NCBI GenBank assembly: GCA_964628515.1 | Contig: CAZVNZ010000001.1 | Span: 1 to 64,000 of the forward strand | Length of the DNA stretch: 64,000 nucleotides | Direction: 5' to 3' | DNA from: CAZVNZ01 sp964628515 | GTDB lineage: Bacteria > Bacillota > Clostridia > Christensenellales > Christensenellaceae | In this document: positions 47,753-55,363 of the stretch, one piece after another | Layout of the letters: each line of letters starts with the position of its first letter | Numbering within the stretch: position 1 is the stretch's first letter | Program-made: the position numbers and the translations under genes | Notes under the pieces: model-generated | Seen by the model: the letters and a program-made list of their open reading frames with translations, nothing else | Told to the model about the DNA's origin: nothing | Database searches by the model: none

Positions 47753-48934
47753 ATGACGCAAAAAACAGACTACGAAAATATTTGTATGCACTTAGGGGAG
47801 GAGGACATAAGCAATGCTCGCCCTGTCTCACCACCTATATATCAAACATCTCTATTTACTTTTGAAAGTTACGACGACGTATGTCATGCAATAGACGCAC
47901 CCTACGAGGAAAAACCATGCTTTTACACAAGGGGAGAAAACCCCACCATAGACCTGCTGTGCAAAAAACTTGCGGCACTTGAAGGAGCGGAGTCTGCTTA
48001 TGTTTTCTCTTCGGGCATGGGGGCAATTTCCTCTGCAATACTTGCATACGCAAAAAAAGGCGGTCATATTTTACTTGTAAACAACGTGTACCCCCACACA
48101 ACCGCCTTTGTTGCGTATTTGGGAGAGCTTGGTATAGAATACGACAACATTTTTATAGAGGACGTGGCAAAAATAGAGGAATACATAAGGCCAAACACCT
48201 CGCTTATTTGGTTTGAATCTCCGGGCACTATGATGTTTAAGGTGATAGATGTAGAGCATATAGTTTCTGTTGCAAAAAAGCATAATATTGTAACGGGGAT
48301 GGACAACACCTGGGCTACCCCTATATTTTTTAATCCGCTAAAACTTGGTGTGGATGTGGTGGCACACTCCGTAACTAAGTATTTAAACGGGCACAGCGAT
48401 GTGGTGGCAGGAGCGGTTTGTGGCAGTAAAGAAGTGGTGTACAGAATAAAAGAAGAAATATCCATACACAACGGCACCACCATGGCACCCTTTAACGCAT
48501 GGCTTATTTTGCGTGGTTTGCGTACTTTAAAGCTACGCATGGATAAACACAACGAAAACACCATGGCGGTGTTAGACTTCCTATCTACAAGGCAGGAAGT
48601 GGAGGTAATAAACCACCCATTGTGCTTAGGCAAGGAGCAAAAGCAAATATTTGAGAAGTATTTTAGCGGTACAAGCGGACTTTTTAGCATAGAGCTTAAA
48701 CAGGCAAGTTTTGAGAAAATACGCCTATTTATAGACAGTCTAAAACTGTTTACTAAAGGTTGCAGTTGGGGAGGCTACGAAAGTCTTGTAATTGCACTAA
48801 ACCGCAAACACAACGAGGAGCAAATGGTAAAAGACGGTCTCTCTCCTGGAATAATTAGGTTTGCAATAGGGCTTGAGCAAAAAGAGGATATTATTTACGA
48901 TTTAAAAACCGCCCTTAATCAATTTAGCAAATAA
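47753..48934 (+). CDS. PLP-dependent trans-sulfuration family enzyme (cystathionine lyase-like)
   Basis: A protein of 393 residues of the Cys/Met-metabolism PLP family (beta/gamma-lyases and synthases). The cofactor lysine is in HSVTKYLNGHSD; YTRGENPTIDLL, SSGMGAISSAIL and GMDNTWATP surround the cofactor and SLVIALNRKHN is near the substrate carboxylate site. Exact reaction unclear: cystathionine beta-lyase, methionine gamma-lyase or a Cys-conjugate lyase are all possible. GAAAGGAG precedes the ATG. It follows the ABC permeases by 94 bases, with a RidA gene upstream of them. Confidence 0.86.
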   Translation: MTQKTDYENICMHLGEEDISNARPVSPPIYQTSLFTFESYDDVCHAIDAPYEEKPCFYTRGENPTIDLLCKKLAALEGAESAYVFSSGMGAISSAILAYAKKGGHILLVNNVYPHTTAFVAYLGELGIEYDNIFIEDVAKIEEYIRPNTSLIWFESPGTMMFKVIDVEHIVSVAKKHNIVTGMDNTWATPIFFNPLKLGVDVVAHSVTKYLNGHSDVVAGAVCGSKEVVYRIKEEISIHNGTTMAPFNAWLILRGLRTLKLRMDKHNENTMAVLDFLSTRQEVEVINHPLCLGKEQKQIFEKYFSGTSGLFSIELKQASFEKIRLFIDSLKLFTKGCSWGGYESLVIALNRKHNEEQMVKDGLSPGIIRFAIGLEQKEDIIYDLKTALNQFSK

Positions 48935-49016
48935 GGGTAAAATTACTACTCAAAAAAAATATATTTTTAAACATAATATATAATACAAAAACCTTCTAAA
49001 ATAACTTTTTGCTATA

Positions 49017-49051
49017 TACGACACAAATAAAATTATTTGTGCCGTATTTTT
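49017..49051 (+). terminator. Rho-independent terminator after the PLP enzyme
   Basis: TACGACACAAAT (49017-49028) pairs with ATTTGTGCCGTA (49035-49046), one mismatch, followed by TTTTT. The remaining 49052-49507 is AT-rich with stops in all frames; it contains only a 19-codon frame at 49163, preceded by a G-rich stretch, that I do not call as a gene. Confidence 0.87.
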
Positions 49052-49507
49052 GCCTTTGTTACCATAATTTTACTTGTAATTTTAGCGATTTTCTGTAATA
49101 ATTTAAGCATAACAATTTATATCTAATAGTAAATAGTTTGTTGAATTTATAGGGGTGGGGAAATGTATTTTTTATCAAATCTTTTTACTGTACGATACTT
49201 GGTTTGTTATGAGTTATTTTAGCAAAACAACAGTAATGCTAATTTAGCCGTAGCAAATGTATTAACTCAGGATACTTAAAATCATTTTTTTGAAATACCA
49301 TTTTTTAGCATCAATTTTATACATTCACCCCTTATAAATAACTTGTGAAATGTGCCAAAAGATGCTAAAGCCTAAATTAATACAAAGTGTACCGTAAAAA
49401 TCTTATTATTATGTAAATTTTTATTTAAAGGGTATATTAATTTCTTTAAGTATTATATAATAAGTTGTATGGTTATATATGATTATACGTGTCTGTGAGT
49501 ATTGGTT

Positions 49508-51718
49508 ATGGTAGAATTAAAGAAAAACAGGTTAGAAGTCTTAATAATAGGTATTATAGTAGCCGCCACCGTAATATGCGGTTTGGTGTTTATTAATGTT
49601 GTAATAAAAAGGCATCTAACGGAAAACACTTACAGTACACTAACGGAAATACTTTCTCAACAGGCATATAACTTTACATCCAAAATTAAAGCGGATATGT
49701 TGCTTACGGACACCATAGCATACCACGCCTCCGAGGAGGAGTACGAGCCCCCTCAAATTTTAGAGTTTATAAACGAATTTTTGCCCCAAACCTCCTTTGA
49801 TGCCATGCTTGTGGTGGACAGCGCCATGCAAGCCTATTCTAACAACGGAGAATTTTTGGATTTAGCGGACAGAAACTACTTAAAAAAGGTGTTTGAAACG
49901 GGAAAAACGGTAATTTCAACCCCTCTGACCTCTCGTCTTAGCAATCAAAACAACATAATTGTAATAGCATCCCCCATTAAAAACAAAGGGGAGGTAATAG
50001 GTGCAATAGTGGGAGTTTACGACACGGAAAAATTAGGCAATGTGTTTTTGCCCTCTTTTGCGGGGCAGGGCAGTACCTATGTTACAGGAGTAAACGGAGA
50101 CATTATAACAAAATCGGACAACACGGGAGAAATTGTGGCAAACAACCTGTTTACCCAATGGGAAAATGCGGATTTTTATAACGATACCACAATAGAGGGC
50201 ACAAAAGAAAACATCTTTATGAAAGAATCGGGCTATGCTTTTTACTCTCAAAACGGCGAAAAATACATAACCCATTATAAAGATTTAGGCATTAACGAGT
50301 GGGTAATTTTTACAATTATACCGGATAGAATAATTTCTCAATCGGCAAACAGTATAAGCTCCTTTGTATATACTATGAGCATAATATTCTTTTTAGCCTT
50401 TGCATTTATTTTCGTGTGGGTGTACAGACTGCAAAAGAAAAACATTAAAGCCCTAACCCACATTGCCTACACGGACGAGCTTACAGGGGCAAGAAATCTA
50501 ATTAAATTTAAAATAGACGCCTATAAAATGCTTAAAGAAAATACCCAAACACGATATGCCATTTCTAAAATGGATATAGACCGCTTTAAACTGATAAACG
50601 AGCTTTACGGTTTTGAAGAGGGGGATAATCTGCTTATTAGCATTTCTGACACCATTAAGGAAATTCTAAACAGCAAAACGGATATTTATGCACGCATAGC
50701 CTCGGACGAATTTATTATGCTTTTTGAGTATATTAACGCAAAAAGTTTTAAGAATATGCAGGCAAAGTTTGACGAGGCATTTTCCAAAATACATGTTACC
50801 GACCACAGCTACAACTTAATTTTCCCTACGGGCAGATACGCAATAGACGAAGGGGAAACGGATATAGACATTATTTTCGAGAAGGTTAATTACGCACACA
50901 GAAAAGCAAAGCAACAACGCATAAGCCATGTGTGCGATTATGACGAGCAAACAAAAACCGGTGCGCTCAGAGAAAAAGAATTAGAAAACAAAATGGACGG
51001 TGCGCTATCCGGTGGAGAATTTAAAGTATACTTACAACCCAAATACTATTTAGCGGACGAAAAACTTGCAGGTGCGGAAGCCCTTGTGCGTTGGGAGTGC
51101 GACGGCAAGCTAATAAGCCCCGGCGATTTTATACCACTGTTTGAGCAAAACGGCTTTGTAACCAAGCTTGATATGTACATATTTAAAAAGGTGTGCAGTA
51201 TAATAAGCGAGCAAATAAATATGGGGCTTTCCCCCGTTACAATTTCCGTAAACTTTTCCAGAAACCACCTAAACAACAAGCGTTTTGTGGAGGAGCTGTG
51301 CAAAATTGCGGACAGCTACAACACCCCACACCGATTCCTCGAGATAGAGCTTACGGAAACGGCGATTTTCGATAACGAAGAGCAAATACTAACGGTGGCA
51401 AAACAGTTGCACAGTAAGGGTTTTACCTTGTCTATGGACGATTTTGGCACAGGGTATTCCTCTCTTGGTCTGCTTAAAAATATTCCCGTGGACGTAATTA
51501 AGTTAGACCGCTCCTTTTTTACCTTTACCACAGATACCGGACGTGCACAAAAGGTTATTTTTAACGTAATTAGGCTTGCAAAAGAACTTAATATTAAAAT
51601 TGTTGCGGAAGGTGTGGAAGAAAAAGAGCAAATAGACTTGCTAAAACAAGCGGATTGTGATATTGTCCAAGGCTTTTACTATGCTCGCCCCATGCCTTAT
51701 AAGGAGTTTAAACTTTAG
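49508..51718 (+). CDS. CACHE-GGDEF-EAL protein with degenerate GGDEF
   Basis: A protein of 736 residues. Membrane helix at about 12-32, extracellular double-CACHE-type domain (about 35-280), second helix (about 283-305), GGDEF domain (about 320-475), EAL domain (about 490-735). The cyclase signature is ASDEF (RIASDEFIML), so synthesis of cyclic di-GMP is unlikely. The EAL domain keeps EALVRW, the metal-binding DDFGTGYSSL, IKLDRSF and EGVEE, so it should hydrolyse cyclic di-GMP; the GGDEF half may bind GTP as a regulator. An in-frame TTG lies two codons before the ATG used here. Transcribed alone. Confidence 0.9.
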   Translation: MVELKKNRLEVLIIGIIVAATVICGLVFINVVIKRHLTENTYSTLTEILSQQAYNFTSKIKADMLLTDTIAYHASEEEYEPPQILEFINEFLPQTSFDAMLVVDSAMQAYSNNGEFLDLADRNYLKKVFETGKTVISTPLTSRLSNQNNIIVIASPIKNKGEVIGAIVGVYDTEKLGNVFLPSFAGQGSTYVTGVNGDIITKSDNTGEIVANNLFTQWENADFYNDTTIEGTKENIFMKESGYAFYSQNGEKYITHYKDLGINEWVIFTIIPDRIISQSANSISSFVYTMSIIFFLAFAFIFVWVYRLQKKNIKALTHIAYTDELTGARNLIKFKIDAYKMLKENTQTRYAISKMDIDRFKLINELYGFEEGDNLLISISDTIKEILNSKTDIYARIASDEFIMLFEYINAKSFKNMQAKFDEAFSKIHVTDHSYNLIFPTGRYAIDEGETDIDIIFEKVNYAHRKAKQQRISHVCDYDEQTKTGALREKELENKMDGALSGGEFKVYLQPKYYLADEKLAGAEALVRWECDGKLISPGDFIPLFEQNGFVTKLDMYIFKKVCSIISEQINMGLSPVTISVNFSRNHLNNKRFVEELCKIADSYNTPHRFLEIELTETAIFDNEEQILTVAKQLHSKGFTLSMDDFGTGYSSLGLLKNIPVDVIKLDRSFFTFTTDTGRAQKVIFNVIRLAKELNIKIVAEGVEEKEQIDLLKQADCDIVQGFYYARPMPYKEFKL

Positions 51719-51774
51719 TAGTACCTCTGACTAAACTTAGTCTGCCATCATCAGCATCACCATAAAAAAAGTTG

Positions 51775-52290
51775 TTATATGGGCAGGAAAATTTCTGCTT
51801 TTTCTTCTTCGTAGAGTTTGTCGTTGTCCTCTTTGGTGGCAAATAGGCTGTCTACGGCTATTTTGTCGTCCGATAGTTTGACATATTTGCCTGTGGCGGT
51901 GGCGCCTTTTTCGCCGTTTGCCAAATATAGTGTGCCTTTTGCCTCGAAAAATAGGCGTGTGTCTCTTACAATTTCGCAAACTATATAAAGTGCGTCGCAA
52001 ATGGGTACGGGTTTTAGGTAGCGGACTGTCATTTCTGCCGTCACTCCCCATAGCTCTTCTTCTTTTATATGCACTACTCTGCCCATTGCCTCGTCTAAAA
52101 GTGCGCCTAATATGCCTCCGTGTACCCTCCCGGGATAGCTTTGGTAGGGCGCTTTGGGGGATGCTATGCACACCACCCTATCCCCCTCAATTTCGTAAAA
52201 CTTTGCTTTTAGGCTTACCTCGTTGTTTAGTCCGCACACAAAACAGTTTTTAGATACATATTGGTTTTTTAATACTTTGTAGCCATTCAT
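51775..52290 (-). CDS. PaaI-type hotdog thioesterase
   Basis: A protein of 171 residues with a 4HBT/PaaI-like hotdog domain: FVCGLNN at the N-terminus, the catalytic-loop segment GRVHGGILGALLDEAMG, then VTAEMTVRYLKPVP. Hydrolyses an acyl-CoA; substrate unknown. The C-terminal 35 residues are a charged extension. The next gene upstream, 6 bases away, is a phosphoribosyltransferase, with which it is probably cotranscribed. Confidence 0.86.
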   Translation of the reverse strand: MNGYKVLKNQYVSKNCFVCGLNNEVSLKAKFYEIEGDRVVCIASPKAPYQSYPGRVHGGILGALLDEAMGRVVHIKEEELWGVTAEMTVRYLKPVPICDALYIVCEIVRDTRLFFEAKGTLYLANGEKGATATGKYVKLSDDKIAVDSLFATKEDNDKLYEEEKAEIFLPI

Positions 52291-52296
52291 AATACG

Positions 52297-52854
52297 TTAA
52301 ATCGGTTCTCCTTCCTTATTAAACAGGGGTAGGTATTCAAGGGTTGTTATGTCGTCTCTGTATTTAGCATCCCCCTCGGACAGTATTGCCATTTTGCCTG
52401 CAACTATGCCTCCTGCCTGTTTTACCAGTTTTTCCACCGCTTTTATGGATTCTCCCGAGCTTATAACATCGTCTATTATAAGGATTTTTTTGCCTGCCAT
52501 TGCGTCTACATCGTCTTTATCTATATATAAAGTCTGCTTTTTTTCTGTGGTGATGGAGTTGACATCCACCGCTATTGGATGGCTCATATATAATTTTACC
52601 GCTTTTCTTGCAATAAAATACTTGTTTTGTCCGCTTTGCCTTGCCATTTCGTGTACAAGGGGTATTCCCTTTGCTTCTGCGGTTATTAAATAATCGTAAG
52701 GCGGTGCTATTTTTAGTAGCTCTTTTGCGCTGTTTACCGTAAGCTCTACGTCTCCGAAAATTACAAAGGCGCCTATTTTTAAATCTCCTTTAATATCGCA
52801 CAGTTTTAAATTTCGTGTTATTCCTGCAATATTTAATGTGTAGTGTGTTTTCAT
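52297..52854 (-). CDS. Purine phosphoribosyltransferase-like protein
   Basis: Type I phosphoribosyltransferase of 185 residues. The PRPP loop is ILIIDDVISSGESIKA, and DYLITAEAKGIPLVHEMAR is the usual upstream pyrophosphate-loop region. Closest in layout to adenine or xanthine phosphoribosyltransferases (Apt/Xpt), which salvage bases, or to PurR-type PRT domains without HTH. No purine riboswitch is seen upstream; instead the divergent gap contains the triple repeat. Confidence 0.84.
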   Translation of the reverse strand: MKTHYTLNIAGITRNLKLCDIKGDLKIGAFVIFGDVELTVNSAKELLKIAPPYDYLITAEAKGIPLVHEMARQSGQNKYFIARKAVKLYMSHPIAVDVNSITTEKKQTLYIDKDDVDAMAGKKILIIDDVISSGESIKAVEKLVKQAGGIVAGKMAILSEGDAKYRDDITTLEYLPLFNKEGEPI

Positions 52855-52885
52855 ACATTCCCCTCACTGTTTAATTTTACTATCA

Positions 52886-53191
52886 TAGCAACTTAATTTA
52901 TATTGTTCGCTTTGCGAAAAGCATTAATGTAGCTATATGTTCATTTTATACCATAAGTTACTGCGTAACTTCTGACAAAATGCTATATAGCAACTTGATT
53001 TATATTGTTCGCTTTGCGAAAAGCATTAATGTAGCTATATGTTCATTTTATACCATAAGTTACTGCGTAACTTCTGACAAAATGCTATATAGCAACTTGA
53101 TTTATATTGTTCGCTTTGCGAAAAGCATTAATGTAGCTATATGTTCATTTTATACCATAAGTTACTGCGTAACTTCTGACAAAATGCTATA
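52886..53191 (+). repeat. Structured intergenic repeat, three tandem 102-bp copies
   Basis: Units 52886-52987, 52988-53089 and 53090-53191 are identical apart from one base in the first unit. Each has hairpins TTCGC-TTT-GCGAA and AAGTTAC-TGC-GTAACTT. The second hairpin has a C-G pair where the single copy at 19639 has C/A. As 102 is a multiple of three, one reading frame stays open through all copies and creates a false N-terminal extension of the next gene. Near identity indicates recent amplification. It fills most of the 386-base gap. Confidence 0.95.
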
Positions 53192-53204
53192 TATATTGTA
53201 TAAT
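53176..53204 (+). promoter_or_regulatory. Predicted promoter formed by the last repeat copy
   Basis: CTGACA (53176-53181, one base from the -35 consensus) lies inside the third repeat unit; 17 bases on is a perfect TATAAT (53199-53204) just outside it. The methyltransferase ATG is 36 bases further. The repeat thus seems to supply the -35 box. Confidence 0.65.
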
Positions 53205-53240
53205 TTAATTATTAAGCCGTCAAGGCAAAAGGAGTTATTT

Positions 53241-53954
53241 ATGAGCGCACATATTTTTTACGAAAAACTTTCCAAATATTACACAAAGATTTTTCCGCTT
53301 AACTACGAGGAAATTCAGTTTTTAAAAGAGGAGTTTGCCATAGGTAATATGTTAGATGTTGCCTGCGGAGACGGGCAGTACACATTGGCATTGCTAAAGG
53401 AGGGGTACGATGCTTACGGTTGCGACATTAACTTAGAAATGTTACGCAGCGCCAAAAAAGAATACAGCGACAGGTTTTTTGTTAGGGATATGACAAACCT
53501 CCACTCCTTAGAAAAGTTTAACAATATTTTTTGCATTGGCACTTCTCTTGCCCATTTAAAAGATAAAAAAGCAGTAGAGAAAACTTTGCAAAGTTTTTAC
53601 AACTTGTTGGAGGAGGGAGGAGTGGTTATTTTGCACACGGTAAATTTTGACAGGGTGATAAAGCACAATATTACAGCTCTGCCTACCATTGCCAAAGACA
53701 ACCTAACTTTTGAGCGTCACTACACTATTTTAGGGGAGGAGATAGATTTTACCTCTGTGCTGAAAGTGGGTGTACCGAAAGGACAGGAGGAAGCCTATAC
53801 CAATACCGTAAGGTTGCTTGGACTATCATCATCATACATTAAAAAAATTCTTGAGGAGCAGGGGTTTGCGGATATTAGGCTACACAACGGCTTTTCCTTA
53901 GAGCCTTTTTGCGAATATACTTCCTTTGGTGTGGTGTACGTTGCAAAAAAATAA
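53241..53954 (+). CDS. Class I SAM-dependent methyltransferase
   Basis: A protein of 237 residues. SAM motif I is NMLDVACGDGQYTLALL, followed by GCDINLEMLRSAKKE and FCIGTSLAHL (post-motifs). Substrate unknown. AAGGAG lies 7 bases before the ATG at 53241, and the N-terminus MSAHIFYEKLSKYYTKIF suits the family. The longer frame from 52980 would add a repeated 34-residue peptide from the intergenic repeat and is rejected. Confidence 0.85.
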   Translation: MSAHIFYEKLSKYYTKIFPLNYEEIQFLKEEFAIGNMLDVACGDGQYTLALLKEGYDAYGCDINLEMLRSAKKEYSDRFFVRDMTNLHSLEKFNNIFCIGTSLAHLKDKKAVEKTLQSFYNLLEEGGVVILHTVNFDRVIKHNITALPTIAKDNLTFERHYTILGEEIDFTSVLKVGVPKGQEEAYTNTVRLLGLSSSYIKKILEEQGFADIRLHNGFSLEPFCEYTSFGVVYVAKK

Positions 53955-54033
53955 TGGATTTTTTGTAATATTTTTTGGTTTTTTTGCATATAATAATTCA
54001 GAAGGACATAATTGAGGACATAAGGGGTACAGG

Positions 54034-54456
54034 GTGGATAAAATTAAACTATTAATGGTGGACGACGATGCAAATTTCTTTTTGGAAGTTAAAAGGCATT
54101 TACTCCAAAAAAGCGAAATAGCTTACGTAAAACACGCAAGCAATATAGAAGAGGCAAAGGAGCACTTAGCTAAAGACAGGTTTGATGTAGTAATTTTAGA
54201 TTTAATTATGCCAAACTACGACGGTTTTTATTTCTTAGAACGTGTGCACAGCAAATATATAACTCCGGTTATTATGATGTCTGCTTGCAGCGAGGAAGCA
54301 ATTATTAAAAAAGCCTTTGCTTTAGGGGCAAAATACTATGTTATAAAGCCCTTTAATTACAATGTTTTATACAAGCGCATATTTGATGTACTTGCCTACG
54401 AGGCAGAAGAAAATAAAGGAGTGGTGTATGAAAATATAAATATGCAGACTGTATAA
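54034..54456 (+). CDS. Single-domain response regulator
   Basis: A protein of 140 residues, a receiver with no output domain: acidic VDDDANFF, phospho-Asp in VILDLIMPNYDG, Ser in MMSACS and Lys in VIKPFNY. Start codon GTG with AAGGGG upstream. It may serve a kinase elsewhere. The sensory hydrogenase operon begins 307 bases downstream, and the two could work together, but nothing in the sequence proves it. Confidence 0.88.
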   Translation: MDKIKLLMVDDDANFFLEVKRHLLQKSEIAYVKHASNIEEAKEHLAKDRFDVVILDLIMPNYDGFYFLERVHSKYITPVIMMSACSEEAIIKKAFALGAKYYVIKPFNYNVLYKRIFDVLAYEAEENKGVVYENINMQTV

Positions 54457-54535
54457 TATTTAAGAAGTTCCCACTTATAAGCGTACTTACGGTTTTGTCT
54501 TGTAGCATTGGCAAATACCCTATGTGTGCCTAAAA

Positions 54536-54622
54536 TGTGGATAACTTTTCCTCAAAAACCCTTATTTGTGTATTAAAATGTGGATAATGTGTATTTCCTC
54601 ACGGCAATTTCCACATTTTAAT
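54536..54622. promoter_or_regulatory. Direct and inverted TGTGGATAA-type motifs in a 306-base gap
   Basis: TGTGGATAA, the DnaA-box consensus on the reverse strand, occurs at 54536-54544 and 54579-54587, each within TAAAATGTGGATAA or close to it. ATTAAAATGTGGA (54572-54584) is repeated inverted and perfect as TCCACATTTTAAT (54610-54622). TTTCCTCA follows both direct copies. The cluster may bind a regulator of the operon downstream. The same nonamer also occurs by chance in coding DNA of this window, so DnaA binding is only a possibility. The rest of the gap is AT-rich without further signal. Confidence 0.5.
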
Positions 54623-54762
54623 GCTGTTTATTTTTACCTTATTAAATATAAAGTTTTTATTTAGCCATATTGCAAATAAGAAATTAGGGGCATATACTTA
54701 ATTTATAAGATTGGTAAAAAAATAACAATCTCATTAAAAAAGTTTTAAGGAGAAAAGAAAAA

Positions 54763-54999
54763 ATGACTGTAAAAGTATGTATAGGAAGTGCTTGTCACTT
54801 AAAAGGAAGCTACGGAGTAATAACACGTATACAAGAGTTGGTGGAAGCCAATAATTTAGGAGATAAAATAGATGTACAAGCAATATTTTGTTTGGGGCAT
54901 TGTGTGGATGCGGTAAGTGTGGAGACGGACGACGGCACGGTACACAGCGTATCTTTGGTAAATGTGGACGAATTTTTCGAAAAAAATATCAAAAACTAA
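54763..54999 (+). CDS. [2Fe-2S] thioredoxin-like ferredoxin (NuoE-type), first copy
   Basis: A protein of 78 residues with the cluster ligands Cys6, Cys11, Cys43 and Cys47 (CIGSAC and CLGHC), the NuoE/HydC-type thioredoxin-like ferredoxin pattern, without the N-terminal helical domain of full NuoE. Probably passes electrons to or from the hydrogenase-like protein encoded downstream. AAGGAG precedes the ATG. First gene of the sensory hydrogenase operon. Confidence 0.9.
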   Translation: MTVKVCIGSACHLKGSYGVITRIQELVEANNLGDKIDVQAIFCLGHCVDAVSVETDDGTVHSVSLVNVDEFFEKNIKN

Positions 55000-55076
55000 C
55001 CAAATTTAAAGAATTTTGTGGTAAAATAGTATTATCCATGCAATAGCATAAAGAAATAAAATAAGAGGTGGATAAT

Positions 55077-55325
55077 ATGTTGGTAGTAGAAATATGTGTG
55101 GGCAGTTCTTGCCATATACACGGAAGTGCTTTTGTAATAAAAACTTTGCAAGAGCTTATCGCAAAAGAAAAGGTTGCGGATAAAATAGAGCTAAAAGCAA
55201 GTTTTTGTATGGAGGATTGTCTAAAGGGTGTGTGTTTAACGCTAAACGGGGAAAAACTGCAAAATGTTACCCCTACTAATATAGCCACAATTTTTAATAA
55301 GGAGATTTTACCAAAGGTACTGTAA
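55077..55325 (+). CDS. [2Fe-2S] thioredoxin-like ferredoxin (NuoE-type), second copy
   Basis: A protein of 82 residues, paralogue of the preceding one, with ligands Cys7, Cys12, Cys44 and Cys48 (CVGSSC, CMEDC). AGAGGTGG lies 5 bases before the ATG at 55077; the frame also opens at a GTG three codons upstream. The last 14 bases of this gene and just past its stop start a tandem repeat that runs to the next gene. Confidence 0.88.
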   Translation: MLVVEICVGSSCHIHGSAFVIKTLQELIAKEKVADKIELKASFCMEDCLKGVCLTLNGEKLQNVTPTNIATIFNKEILPKVL

Positions 55326-55363
55326 GTAAGGTACTGTAAGTAAGGTGCTATGAGTATAATAAA

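Noticed and set aside
49163..49222. 19-codon frame preceded by a G-rich stretch
   Set aside because: No family, no structure downstream and too short; composition fits AT-rich spacer.
52886..53191. Possible CRISPR array
   Set aside because: The three 102-bp units abut with no spacers, and no cas gene is near.
52980..53240. Open frame giving the methyltransferase an N-terminus with a repeated 34-residue peptide
   Set aside because: It is translation of the 102-bp intergenic repeat, which keeps frame only because 102 is divisible by three. A good ribosome site and family start are at 53241.
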